This document shows, piece after piece, positions 42,198 through 51,246 of a DNA stretch of 64,000 bases. The notes under the pieces are model-generated. The model was not told the origin of the DNA. It saw nothing but the letters and a program-made list of their open reading frames with translations, and did no database searches. The DNA is taken from assembly GCF_035994185.1 (NCBI RefSeq), contig NZ_CP108538.1, positions 7,629,501 to 7,693,500 of the forward strand. The letters are read 5' to 3'. The first letter of the stretch is position 1; every line of letters starts with the position of its first letter. The translations under genes were made by a program, and so were the position numbers. The stretch comes from Streptomyces sp. NBC_01217 (GTDB lineage: Bacteria > Actinomycetota > Actinomycetes > Streptomycetales > Streptomycetaceae).

Positions 42198-43028
42198 TCA
42201 GAACTCCTCGTGGACCTCGGGGTCCCCGCCGAACCGCTCCTGCGGCCCCGCCGAGATGCGCGCCAGCTCGTCCGCCGTCAGCTCGAACCCGAACAGGTCC
42301 AGGTTCTCGCGCTGCCGTCCCTGATCGGCCGACTTCGGGATCGGTACGGCACCGAGCTGCGTGTGCCAGCGGAGCACCGCCTGAGCGGGCGTCACACCGT
42401 GCGCATCGGCGATGGCGACCAGCTCGGGATCGGCCAGCAGGGCGTGGCCGCGGCCGAGCGGGCTCCAGCTCTCCGTGACGATGCCCTTGGCGGTGTGCAC
42501 GGACCGCAGTTCGTCCTGCGGGAGGCGCGGGTGCATCTCGATCTGGTTGACGGCGGGCAGCACCCCCGTCTCCTGCTCCAGCCGGCCGATCTGGGCCGCG
42601 GTGAAGTTGGAGACACCGATCGAGCGCACCAGACCGTCCTCGCGGAGCCGGATCAGCGCCTTCCACGTGTCGACGTACAGATCGAGCCGGGGCAACGGCC
42701 AGTGGATGAGATACAGATCCACGTACTCCAGCCCGAGATTGCGCCGGGACTCCTCGAACGAGGCCAGCGTCGGCTCGTAACCGTGATGCCGGCCCAGGAC
42801 CTTGGTGGTGACGAAGACGTCCTGTCTCGGCACGCCGCTGCGGGCGATCCCGCGGCCGGTGCCGGTCTCGTTGCCGTAGTTCAGCGCGGTGTCGACGAGC
42901 CGGTAGCCGAGGCCCAGCGCCCCGGCGACGGCCTTCTCCGCTGCGTCGTCGTCCAACGGCCAGGTGCCGAGCCCGACGGCCGGAATGGTGCGGCCGTCGT
43001 TCAGCGGGTGAGCAGGGGTCTCGGTCAT
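42198..43028 (-). CDS. Aldo/keto reductase (2,5-diketo-D-gluconate reductase type)
   Basis: NADPH-dependent TIM-barrel reductase, 276 residues. The catalytic tetrad is visible: Asp and Tyr in LVDTALNYGNE, Lys in FVTTKVLGR, and His in YLIHWPLPR. The cofactor end has VPIPKSADQGRQRENLDLFGF. ATG 43028 follows AAGGGAG. Broad aldehyde/ketone substrates are expected; context gives no hint. Confidence 0.9.
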   Translation of the reverse strand: MTETPAHPLNDGRTIPAVGLGTWPLDDDAAEKAVAGALGLGYRLVDTALNYGNETGTGRGIARSGVPRQDVFVTTKVLGRHHGYEPTLASFEESRRNLGLEYVDLYLIHWPLPRLDLYVDTWKALIRLREDGLVRSIGVSNFTAAQIGRLEQETGVLPAVNQIEMHPRLPQDELRSVHTAKGIVTESWSPLGRGHALLADPELVAIADAHGVTPAQAVLRWHTQLGAVPIPKSADQGRQRENLDLFGFELTADELARISAGPQERFGGDPEVHEEF

Positions 43029-43210
43029 GATCTCCCTTTTCGTTCGGAAACCTTCGGGGCCAGGGTAGGACGGACCGGGGCGCCGGGCGGGTACCGGTGC
43101 TGCCGGTCATGGCGGTGCCGGTACGGTGATCGTTCCGCGTGTGAGCCGTCGAGGTCTCCACAGCGTTTCCCACATCCTTTCCGCCGTGGAGAACCAGGAG
43201 AACCAGCCAG

Positions 43211-44134
43211 GTGTCCTCGATCGCCGTACCCGCCCTCGCCCCGCCGCGCCGTGCCTGGCTCACCGATCTGCCGGTGCTGCTCGTGGCGGTCGTCTGGGGT
43301 TCCAGCTATCTCGCGGCGAAGGGCATCACCACCGCGCAGACCGTCGTCGCCGTCCTCGTACTGCGTTTCGTCGTCGTGCTGCCCGTGCTGGCCGTGGCAG
43401 GGCGGCGCAGGCTGCGGGCGCTCAGCACGGCGCAGTGGCGGGGGGCCGGTCTGCTGGGCCTGGTCCTCAGCGCGATCTTCCTGGTGGAGACGTACGGCGT
43501 CGTGCACACCTCCGCGACCAACGCCGGGCTCATCATCAGCCTCACGATGATCTTCACCCCGCTCGCCGAGGCCGCCGTCACCCGCGTCCGGCCGCCCAGG
43601 GCCTTTCTCGCCGCCGCCGGGCTCTCGGTGGCCGGGGTGGCGCTGCTGACCCAGGGCGGCGGATTCACCAGCCCTTCGGCGGGCGATCTGCTGATGCTGG
43701 TGGCCGCACTCGCCCGTACCGTCCATGTGCTGCTGATGGCCCGCATCAAGTCGGTGCAGGGCGCGGACTCGCTGTCGCTGACCACGGTCCAGCTCGGCAG
43801 CGCGGTCGCCGTCTTCGCCGTGCTCGCCGCCGTGCCCGGAACCGGCGAGCCGCCATGGACGGTGGCCGCCGGGTTCGGCGTCCGGGAATGGGGCGGGCTG
43901 CTCTTCCTCTCCGTCTTCTGCACGCTCTTCGCCTTCTTCGTGCAGATGTGGTCGGTACGCCGCACCTCGCCGTCCCGGGTCAGCCTGCTGCTCGGTACGG
44001 AACCGCTGTGGGCCGCGGCCGTGGGCATCGCGATCGGCGGTGAACGGCTCGCTGTCCTCGGCATGGTGGGCGGGGTCCTGGTGCTCGTGGGCACCGCCTG
44101 GGGCCGCCGGTCGGTGACCCGAGCCGCTCCTTGA
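43211..44134 (+). CDS. EamA/DMT-family exporter
   Basis: Ten-helix drug/metabolite transporter, 307 residues, made of two EamA repeats: LLVAVVWGSSYLAAKGITT in the first, SPSAGDLLMLVAALARTVHVLLMARIK in the second. It ends with SLLLGTEPLWAAAVGIAIGGERL. Probably exports amino acids or small metabolites. GTG 43211 lies downstream of a GGAG. It is divergent from the aldo/keto reductase. Confidence 0.85.
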   Translation: MSSIAVPALAPPRRAWLTDLPVLLVAVVWGSSYLAAKGITTAQTVVAVLVLRFVVVLPVLAVAGRRRLRALSTAQWRGAGLLGLVLSAIFLVETYGVVHTSATNAGLIISLTMIFTPLAEAAVTRVRPPRAFLAAAGLSVAGVALLTQGGGFTSPSAGDLLMLVAALARTVHVLLMARIKSVQGADSLSLTTVQLGSAVAVFAVLAAVPGTGEPPWTVAAGFGVREWGGLLFLSVFCTLFAFFVQMWSVRRTSPSRVSLLLGTEPLWAAAVGIAIGGERLAVLGMVGGVLVLVGTAWGRRSVTRAAP

Positions 44135-44279
44135 GCCGGGCGATGGCTCCGGCGACCGCTTGAGCCGCTCGGCCGCCGCACCACCGTCCGGTGGGCCGAA
44201 AGTCCCGCGTCGCGCGACTTTGGTCGCTCCCCGCGCCCGAATGGCCGGGGCCTGCGCCTGACCTGGGTAGTTTCGTCGT

Positions 44280-45497
44280 ATGACGCGTACGGAGTACCGC
44301 TGGCTGCTGCCCTCGGCGATGGCAGACCCCGAGCTGCCCGGCGACCAGGGCGGCCGCAGGCGACGTACCGTGCGGGACTGGGCCGTCGACATCACCGCCT
44401 TCCTCGTCGCGGCCGGAATCGGACTGCTTTCGGCGTCGGCGATCGACGCCGACCACACCACCGCCGACGGCGTCGTCTTCATCGACTCCTTGATCGGGGC
44501 CGCCGCCTGCTGCGCCCTGTGGGTGCGGCGGCGGTGGCCGGTCGGCCTCGCGGTGGCCCTGGTCCTGCTCTCCACCGTCGAACCGGTCGCCGCCGGAGCC
44601 ACGCTCGTGGCCCTGTTCAGCCTCGCCGTGCACCGTCCGTTCCGGCCCGTCGCGGCCGTCGGGGCGCTCGCCCTCGCCGTCGCTCCCGTACAGCCGTATC
44701 TGCGCCCTGACCCGGGCACCTCGTTCATCACGTCGACGGTCATCGGTGCGCTGCTGTCCCTGCTGGTGCTCAGCTGCGGCATGGTCGTACGGTCCAGGCG
44801 CCAGCTCGTCGTCACACTGCGCGAGCGGGCCCGCCGGGCCGAGACCGAGGCCGGGCTCCGCGCCGAGCAGGCGCAGCGGCTGGCCCGCGAGGCCATGGCC
44901 CGCGAGATGCACGACGTCCTCGCCCACCGGCTCACCCTGCTCAGCGTCCACGCCGGAGCCCTCGAATTCCGCCCCGACGCACCCCCGGCCGAGGTGGCAC
45001 GGGCCGCCGGGGTCATCCGGGACAGCGCACACGAGGCGCTCCAGGACCTCCGCGAGATCGTCGGCGTCCTGCGCAGCCCCGACGAGAGCGACGGCAACCG
45101 ACCGCAACCCACCCTCGCGACGCTGGACGCACTGATCGCCGAATCCCGTCAGGCCGGCATGAAGGTCACCCTCGACAACCGCGTCGCCGACCCCGCCGAG
45201 GCTCCCGCCGCCACCGGCCGCACGGTCTACCGCATCGCCCAGGAGGGCCTGACCAACGCCCGTAAACACGCCCCCGGCGCCGAGGTCACCGTCACGGTCA
45301 CCGGCGGCCCCGGCGACGGGCTCACCATCGAGGTGCGCAATCCGGCGCCCACCGAACCGTTCGAACAGGTCCCCGGCTCCGGCCAGGGGCTCATCGGCCT
45401 CACGGAACGCGCCACGCTCGCCGGAGGTCACCTCGACCACGGGCCGGAGCCGGACGGCGGCTTCCTCATCCGCGCCCGGCTGCCATGGCCGGCCTGA
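44280..45497 (+). CDS. Membrane sensor histidine kinase (NarL/DesK-type)
   Basis: A 405-residue kinase. Four to six N-terminal membrane helices (residues ~30-165: VAAGIGLLSASAI, WPVGLAVALVLLS, ALLSLLVLSCGMVV) are followed by a coiled-coil linker and HisKA_3 with the phosphorylated His in AREMHDVLAHR. The ATPase domain has VYRIAQEGLTNARKHAPGA (N box) and GQGLIGLTERA (G box). It is followed after 92 bases by its likely partner regulator. No ribosome site is obvious at ATG 44280. Ligand unknown. Confidence 0.9.
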   Translation: MTRTEYRWLLPSAMADPELPGDQGGRRRRTVRDWAVDITAFLVAAGIGLLSASAIDADHTTADGVVFIDSLIGAAACCALWVRRRWPVGLAVALVLLSTVEPVAAGATLVALFSLAVHRPFRPVAAVGALALAVAPVQPYLRPDPGTSFITSTVIGALLSLLVLSCGMVVRSRRQLVVTLRERARRAETEAGLRAEQAQRLAREAMAREMHDVLAHRLTLLSVHAGALEFRPDAPPAEVARAAGVIRDSAHEALQDLREIVGVLRSPDESDGNRPQPTLATLDALIAESRQAGMKVTLDNRVADPAEAPAATGRTVYRIAQEGLTNARKHAPGAEVTVTVTGGPGDGLTIEVRNPAPTEPFEQVPGSGQGLIGLTERATLAGGHLDHGPEPDGGFLIRARLPWPA

Positions 45498-45589
45498 CCG
45501 CCGGACGGTTCCGGGCGGCCACGACAATCCCCGCCGAGTTCGGTACACGGGCCCGACAAGGGCATACCAGCCTGGTTACGGTGGTCGTC

Positions 45590-46318
45590 ATGACCACCCC
45601 GACCCCCATGGACCCAGTGGCGCAGCCCGTCCGGCTGCTCATCGTCGACGACGACCCGCTCGTACGGGCCGGGCTCGCCCTCATGCTCGGCGGCGCCGAC
45701 GACATCGACGTCGTGGGGGAGGGGGCCGACGGCTCCGAGGTCGCGGATCTCGTCGACCGGCTCCGCCCCGATGTGGTGCTGATGGACATCCGGATGCCGA
45801 CCGTGGACGGGCTGACGGCGGCGGAGGAACTGCGGGCCCGTCCCGAAGCTCCGGAGGTCATCGTCCTGACGACGTTCCACGCCGACGAGCAGGTGCTGCG
45901 GGCCATCCGCGCCGGAGCCGCCGGCTTCGTCCTGAAGGACACCCCTCCGGCCGAGATCGTCGACTCGGTGCGGCGGGTGGCGGCCGGTGACCCGGTGCTG
46001 TCGCCCGCGGTGACCCGCCGGCTCATGGCCCGCGTCGCCGGGACCGGGAACGGCCGGGGCGACCGGGTGGACCGCGCCGAGCGGGCGCGCCAGCGGATCG
46101 CCGCGCTCGGCGAACGGGAACGCGAGGTCGCGATCGCCGTCGGACGCGGACGCTCCAACGCCGAGATCGCCGCCTCGCTCTACCTGAGCGTCGCGACCGT
46201 GAAGACACAGGTGTCCCGGATCCTGGCCAGATTCGACTTCAACAACCGTGTCCAGATCGCGCTGCTGGTGCACGACGCGGGCCTGCTCGACGACGACGGC
46301 AGCGACCCGGCGACATAG
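45590..46318 (+). CDS. NarL/LuxR-type response regulator
   Basis: A 242-residue regulator. The receiver domain has acidic LLIVDDDPLVR, phospho-acceptor Asp in VVLMDIRMP, and Lys in FVLKDTPPAE. The LuxR HTH (LGEREREVAIAVGRGRSNAEIAASLYLSVATVKTQV) follows. ATG 45590 is used because it gives the usual short N-terminus. Pairs with the kinase upstream. Confidence 0.92.
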   Translation: MTTPTPMDPVAQPVRLLIVDDDPLVRAGLALMLGGADDIDVVGEGADGSEVADLVDRLRPDVVLMDIRMPTVDGLTAAEELRARPEAPEVIVLTTFHADEQVLRAIRAGAAGFVLKDTPPAEIVDSVRRVAAGDPVLSPAVTRRLMARVAGTGNGRGDRVDRAERARQRIAALGEREREVAIAVGRGRSNAEIAASLYLSVATVKTQVSRILARFDFNNRVQIALLVHDAGLLDDDGSDPAT

Positions 46319-46372
46319 GCTGAAGCGGTTGATCGCATGCGATCGAGCCGATCAGACCGGGAGGGCGATCCC

Positions 46373-47569
46373 ATGTCCGATGCCAGTGGCCGTGCCGATG
46401 TCGACGTCGATCTGCGCGGGGTCGAGGACTTCACCGCGAATCCCTATCCGTACTACGAGAAACTGCGCGCGGCAGGTCCCGTGCACACCGTCCGTACCGA
46501 CGAGTTCGACCGGATCTGGCTCGTGGTGGGGTACGGCGAGGCCCGCGCCGCCCTCGCCGACCAGCGCCTCGGCAAGGAGTGGCGGGGGCTGATGGACCGG
46601 CCCGTCGAGAACCAGCCGATCTTCGCCAACATGCTGGAGCTGGACGCACCGCACCACACCCGGCTGCGCAAGCTCATCACCCGGGAGTTCACCGCACGCC
46701 GGGTCGAGTCCCTGCGCCCACGCGTCCAGCAGATCACCGATGAACTCCTCGACGCGATGGTGCCCGCCGGGCGCGCCGATCTCGTGGACGCGCTCGCCTT
46801 CCCGCTGCCCATGACCGTCATCTGCGAACTGATCGGCGTGCCGGACCTGGACCGCAGGACCTTTCGCCGGCTGACGAACGACATCGTCACCCCGGCCACG
46901 CCGCTGCAGGACGGCGAGGCAGTGGTCGCCATGGGCGCCTACCTCACCGAACTCATCGAGGACAAGCGCTGCTCGCCCGGTGACGACCTGCTGAGCGCAC
47001 TGGTGAGGGCGCGTGACGAGGAGGGCGACGGGCTCTCGCCCGACGAACTCGTTGGCATGGCGTTCCTGCTGCTCGTCGCGGGCCACGAGACCACGGTCAA
47101 CCTGATCTCCAACGGGGTACGGGCCCTGCTCCGCCACCCGGACCAACTGGCCGCGCTCCGCGCGGACTTCGGTCTGATCGACGGGGCTGTCGAGGAGATG
47201 CTGCGCTACGACGGGCCGGTGGAGACCGCCACGTTCCGCTTCGCCCGCGAACCGGTCGAGATCGGCCGGAGGGTCATTCCGGCGGGCGATCCGGTGCTGG
47301 TCTCCCTGGCGGGCGCCGACCGGGACCCCGGCCGCTACCCGGAACCGGACCGCTTCGACATCCGCCGCGAGACCCAGGGGCACCTGGCCTTCGGGCACGG
47401 CGTGCACTTCTGCCTGGGCGCGCCGCTGGCCCGGATGGAGGGCCGGATCGCGATCCGTACGCTGCTGGAGCGGTGCCCCGGTCTCGCACCGGACGCGGAC
47501 GCCGGGGAGCCGGACTGGCTCCCGGGAATGCTGATCCGAGGGGTGCGCGCGCTGCCCGTCCGCTGGTGA
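46373..47569 (+). CDS. Cytochrome P450
   Basis: Soluble bacterial P450 of 398 residues, CYP107-like in look. The I-helix oxygen motif is LLLVAGHETT, the K-helix ExxR lies in EEMLRYDGPVE, and the heme-cysteine loop is LAFGHGVHFCLGAPLAR. DAPHHTRLRKLITREFTARR is also typical. ATG 46373 follows GGGAGGG. No ferredoxin gene adjoins it. A thioesterase-fold gene follows after 16 bases and may form a transcription unit. Substrate unknown. Confidence 0.92.
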   Translation: MSDASGRADVDVDLRGVEDFTANPYPYYEKLRAAGPVHTVRTDEFDRIWLVVGYGEARAALADQRLGKEWRGLMDRPVENQPIFANMLELDAPHHTRLRKLITREFTARRVESLRPRVQQITDELLDAMVPAGRADLVDALAFPLPMTVICELIGVPDLDRRTFRRLTNDIVTPATPLQDGEAVVAMGAYLTELIEDKRCSPGDDLLSALVRARDEEGDGLSPDELVGMAFLLLVAGHETTVNLISNGVRALLRHPDQLAALRADFGLIDGAVEEMLRYDGPVETATFRFAREPVEIGRRVIPAGDPVLVSLAGADRDPGRYPEPDRFDIRRETQGHLAFGHGVHFCLGAPLARMEGRIAIRTLLERCPGLAPDADAGEPDWLPGMLIRGVRALPVRW

Positions 47570-47585
47570 GGTAAGAAGCTCTGTC

Positions 47586-48005
47586 ATGACCGGACTTGAT
47601 GTGCAGACGGCGCGGAAGGTCCTCGGCAGCCAGCCGTTCAGCGGGCTCGTCGGGGCGCGGATCACCGCCTTCGGGGACGGCGCCGCCACCCTCGAAGTGG
47701 ACATCCGCCAAGAACTCCAGCAGCAGAACGGCTTTCTGCACGGCGGAGTCCTGGCCTACGCGGCCGACAACTCGATCACCTTCGCCGCCGGGACCACCCT
47801 CGGACCGGCCGTACTGACCGGGGGCTTCTCCATCCAGTACATACGGCCCGCCACCGGGCGCACGCTCGTCGCCCACGCCGAAGTCGTGCACTCCGGCCGC
47901 CGCCAGGCCGTGGTCCGCTGCGAGCTGTTCGCCGTGGCGGAGGACGGGGCGAAGACGCTCTGCGCGGTCGCCCAGGGGACCGTACTGTCCGCCACGCCGT
48001 CCTGA
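47586..48005 (+). CDS. PaaI-type hotdog-fold thioesterase
   Basis: A 139-residue hotdog protein. NGFLHGGVLAYAADNSITFAAG carries the HGG motif and the general-base Asp position, with FSIQYIRPATGRTLVAHAEVVHSGRR after it. It likely hydrolyses acyl- or aryl-CoA thioesters. It starts 16 bases after the P450 gene. Confidence 0.85.
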   Translation: MTGLDVQTARKVLGSQPFSGLVGARITAFGDGAATLEVDIRQELQQQNGFLHGGVLAYAADNSITFAAGTTLGPAVLTGGFSIQYIRPATGRTLVAHAEVVHSGRRQAVVRCELFAVAEDGAKTLCAVAQGTVLSATPS

Positions 48006-48030
48006 ACTCCCGGCCCGGCTCCGGTTCGGT

Positions 48031-49077
48031 TCACCCCGCGGCGCGGGCGCCGGACCGGGCGGCCGCCCCGTCGGCGATCTCCGCGATCTCCGCGATCTCC
48101 ACGGGGCGCCGCTCCCGGCGGGACACCTCGCACGCCTCCGCGATCAGCAGCGCGTACCACGCCTCGCGCCCGTCGCACGGATTGGCCAGCTCGCCCCGCA
48201 CCACCCGTACGAACGCGTCCAGTTCCGCCTCGTACGCCGGGGCGAACCGGTCCAGGAAGCCCGGCCAGGGGCTGAGCGGTGCGGCGGGGCCCCGCGGTTC
48301 CGCTGAGGTGAGCGGCGTACGGTCGTCCAGGCCGACCGTGATCTGGTCGAGCTCGCCCGCCAGTTCCATCCGTACGTCGTAACCGGCGCCGTTGCAGCGG
48401 GTGGCCGTCGCCGTGGCGAGGGTGCCGTCGTCCAGCGTCAGCAGGGCCGCCGCCGTGTCGACGTCGCCCGCGGCCCGGAACATCGCGGGCCCGGCATCCG
48501 ACCCGGTGGCGTACACCTCCGTCACTTCACGGCCCGTCACCCACCGCAGCATGTCGAAGTCATGGACCAGACAGTCCCGGTACAGCCCGCCGGAGAGCGG
48601 CAGATACGCGGCGGGCGGCGGCGCGGGGTCCATGGTCATCGCCCGTACGGTGTGCAGCCTGCCCAGGGCCCCGGCCCGCACGGCGGTACGCGCCGCCGTG
48701 TATCCCGCGTCGAACCTGCGCATGAAGCCCAGCTGGAGCACGCTCCCCGCCCGGTCGACCTCGCACAGCGCGCTCAGCGTTCCCGGCAGGTCCAGGGCGA
48801 TCGGTTTCTCGCAGAACGCGGGCAGCCCCGCACGCGCGGCCCGGCCGATCAGTTCCGCGTGGGCCGATGTGGCCGAGGCGATCACCACCGCGTCCACCCC
48901 CGCGCCGAACAGCTCACCGGCGCTGTCCGCGGCCGTCGCGCCGAGACGCTCCGCGACCCCGGCCGCCCGCGCCCGGTCGGTGTCCGTGACCACCAGGGAG
49001 TCCACCGCGGGATGGCGGGCCAGCACGCCCGCGTGGAAGGAACCGATCCGGCCGGTGCCGATGAGTCCGATACGCAT
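48031..49077 (-). CDS. Gfo/Idh/MocA-family (inositol 2-dehydrogenase-like) oxidoreductase
   Basis: NAD(P)-dependent sugar dehydrogenase of 348 residues. The Rossmann motif GLIGTGRIGSFHAGVL is followed by the catalytic-Lys motif FCEKPIALDL and the conserved CLVHDFDMLRWVTG. It is close in pattern to myo-inositol/scyllo-inositol dehydrogenases. ATG 49077 is the family start. Near the C-terminus a threefold 9-base repeat (48074-48100) gives EIAEIAEIAD. It is divergent from a GntR regulator and transport operon, so it probably catabolises the imported sugar or inositol. Confidence 0.88.
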   Translation of the reverse strand: MRIGLIGTGRIGSFHAGVLARHPAVDSLVVTDTDRARAAGVAERLGATAADSAGELFGAGVDAVVIASATSAHAELIGRAARAGLPAFCEKPIALDLPGTLSALCEVDRAGSVLQLGFMRRFDAGYTAARTAVRAGALGRLHTVRAMTMDPAPPPAAYLPLSGGLYRDCLVHDFDMLRWVTGREVTEVYATGSDAGPAMFRAAGDVDTAAALLTLDDGTLATATATRCNGAGYDVRMELAGELDQITVGLDDRTPLTSAEPRGPAAPLSPWPGFLDRFAPAYEAELDAFVRVVRGELANPCDGREAWYALLIAEACEVSRRERRPVEIAEIAEIADGAAARSGARAAG

Positions 49078-49117
49078 GGACCCAACGTGCCGCCCGCCGA
49101 CTGCGCTGTCAACTATA

Positions 49118-49170
49118 TGTCCTGACAAACCGAGTCCGTTCGCCGGTCATGCTGTCCGGCTGTCCGGACA
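49118..49170. promoter_or_regulatory. Paired TGTC-CNG-ACA operators in the dehydrogenase/GntR gap
   Basis: TGTCCTGACA (49118-49127) and the perfect palindrome TGTCCGGACA (49161-49170), both followed by A-rich sequence (AAAC, ACAG), with centres 43 bases apart. They probably bind the adjacent GntR regulator. Confidence 0.55.
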
Positions 49171-49221
49171 ACAGAACGACCTGACTACCGGAGGTCTTGA
49201 TGTGAGGGTTACCCTCCACGC

Positions 49222-49980
49222 GTGCCCAAACCCACCACCGACCCCGCCGCACTCGAACTCGGTGTGGACCGCTCCAGCCCGGTTCCTCTCTACTACCAGC
49301 TGGCCCAGCAGCTGGAGGCGGCCGTCGAACAGGGCAGGCTCGCCCCCGGCAGCCTCCTCGGCAACGAGATCGAGCTCGCGGCCCGGCTCGGCCTCTCCCG
49401 GCCCACCGTCCGCCAGGCCATCCAGTCACTGGTCGACAAGGGGCTGATGGTCCGTCGCCGCGGCGTCGGCACCCAGGTCGTGCACAGCAGGGTCAGGCGC
49501 CCGCTCGAACTGAGCAGCCTGTACGACGACCTGGAGGCCGCGGGCGGGCACCCCACGACCCGCGTCCTGCGCAACACCGTCGAGCCCGCCGATGTCCTGG
49601 TCGCCGACGCCCTCGGAGTCGCGGAGGGCACCGACGTACACCTCGTCGAGCGGCTGCGCTACGCGCACGACGAGCCGCTGGCACTCCTGCGCAACCACCT
49701 GCCGCTCGGGATCGTCGACCTGACCACCGAGCGGCTGGAGACCACCGGCCTCTACCGGGTGATGCGCGGCGTGGGCATCACCCTGCACAGCGCCCGCCAG
49801 ACCGTCGGCGCCCGGCTCGCCACCGCCGACGAGGCGGCCGCACTCGCCGAGGCCGAGGGAGCAGCCCTGCTGACCATGGAGCGCACCACCTTCGACGACA
49901 CCGGGCGGGCGGTCGAATTCGGCTCCCACATCTACCGGGCCTCGCGCTACTCCTTCGATTTCCAGCTGCTCGTACGGTGA
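49222..49980 (+). CDS. GntR-family (HutC/UTRA subfamily) regulator
   Basis: A 252-residue regulator. The winged HTH (LYYQLAQQLEAAVEQGRLAPG, LAARLGLSRPTVRQAIQSLVDKGLM) is followed by a UTRA sensor domain (VHLVERLRYAHDEPLALLRNHLP, GLYRVMRGVGITLHSARQTV, SHIYRASRYSFDFQLLV). GTG 49222 opens the reading frame. It probably controls the downstream transporter genes and the divergent dehydrogenase in response to a sugar ligand. Confidence 0.9.
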   Translation: MPKPTTDPAALELGVDRSSPVPLYYQLAQQLEAAVEQGRLAPGSLLGNEIELAARLGLSRPTVRQAIQSLVDKGLMVRRRGVGTQVVHSRVRRPLELSSLYDDLEAAGGHPTTRVLRNTVEPADVLVADALGVAEGTDVHLVERLRYAHDEPLALLRNHLPLGIVDLTTERLETTGLYRVMRGVGITLHSARQTVGARLATADEAAALAEAEGAALLTMERTTFDDTGRAVEFGSHIYRASRYSFDFQLLVR

Positions 49981-50074
49981 CGACGGCCGCACGGCCCCGT
50001 TGACGTCTCGTACGCCCACCGCTAGAACTCCCCCAGCCGCATTCGGGCGGCGGGGAGAGAGGGCGGATCCACCA

Positions 50075-51082
50075 ATGCGTACCAGTCGCAGGACAGCAAC
50101 CCTGATCACCGCGGCCGCCATCGGCATCGGCCTCACCGTCACCGGATGCAGCGGCTCCGGGGGCAAGAGCTCCGAGGAGAAGCCCCAGGGGGCGAGCGGC
50201 GGAGGCAAGGCGGCCTCCACACCCCGCCTGAAGATCGCGATGGTCACGCACTCGGGGGAGGGCGACACCTTCTGGGACATCGTGCAGAGCGGCGCGAAAC
50301 AGGCGGCGGCCAAGGACAACGTCGAGTTCCTGTACTCGGCGAACAAGGAGGGCAAGGAACAGGCCCAGCTCGTCCAGGCCGCCATCGACCAGAAGGTCGA
50401 CGGCATCGTCGTCACCCTCGCCAAGCCGGAAGCGGTCAAGGACGTCGTCGCCAAGGCCGTGAAGGCCGGCATACCCGTCGTGACCATCAACTCGGGCGCG
50501 CAGTTCTCCAAGGAGGCCGGTGCGCTCGGACACATCGGGCAGGACGAGAAGGTCGCGGGCGAGGCCGTCGGCGAGGAGCTCAACGAGCGGGGCCGCAAGA
50601 AGGCCGTCTGCGTCATCCACGAGCAGGGCAACGTGTCGCTGGAGGAGCGCTGCGCCGGGGTGCGCAAGACCTTCAGGGGCACCGTCGAGAACCTCAACGT
50701 CGAGGGCACCAACATGCCCGCCTCCACCTCCTCGATCGAGGCGAAGCTCCAGGCGGACCGGGGCATCGACGCCGTCGTCACCCTCGGCGCGCCCTTCGCC
50801 GCCGCGTCCGTGAAGGCCAAGGAGGGCTCGGGCAGCACGGCGGAGGTCGACACCTTCGATCTGAACGCCGAGGTCGTCAGGCGGCTGAAGGCGAAGGAGG
50901 TCGGCTTCGCCGTCGACCAGCAGCCCTACCTCCAGGGCTATCTCGCCATCGACGAACTGTGGCTGAACAAGACCAACGGAAACGTCATCGGCGGCGGAAA
51001 GCCGGTGCTCACAGGCCCGGCGATCGTCACCGCCGACGACGTACCACAGCTGGAGGAATACACCGCGCGCGGCACCCGATGA
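50075..51082 (+). CDS. Sugar ABC transporter substrate-binding lipoprotein 1
   Basis: A 335-residue Peripla_BP_4-type (ribose/inositol family) binding protein. The lipobox is LTVTGCS. Mature fold landmarks are [81 protein letters not shown] and [13 protein letters not shown]. It lies 94 bases after the GntR gene. The next gene encodes a close paralogue. Confidence 0.92.
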   Translation: MRTSRRTATLITAAAIGIGLTVTGCSGSGGKSSEEKPQGASGGGKAASTPRLKIAMVTHSGEGDTFWDIVQSGAKQAAAKDNVEFLYSANKEGKEQAQLVQAAIDQKVDGIVVTLAKPEAVKDVVAKAVKAGIPVVTINSGAQFSKEAGALGHIGQDEKVAGEAVGEELNERGRKKAVCVIHEQGNVSLEERCAGVRKTFRGTVENLNVEGTNMPASTSSIEAKLQADRGIDAVVTLGAPFAAASVKAKEGSGSTAEVDTFDLNAEVVRRLKAKEVGFAVDQQPYLQGYLAIDELWLNKTNGNVIGGGKPVLTGPAIVTADDVPQLEEYTARGTR

Positions 51083-51246
51083 CCGCCCCGCGCACCGCTG
51101 CGCACACCCGGTGCCGGCACACGTGCCCCGCCCCTGCCGGGCGGGGCCGTCGGCGGCTCGGGGATACTTGGCCAGCCGGGCAGGGTGTGAACAGTCCCCG
51201 GCCCCACCAGGCAGCACAGCGAGCAGCACAAGAAGGGCACGGCGTC

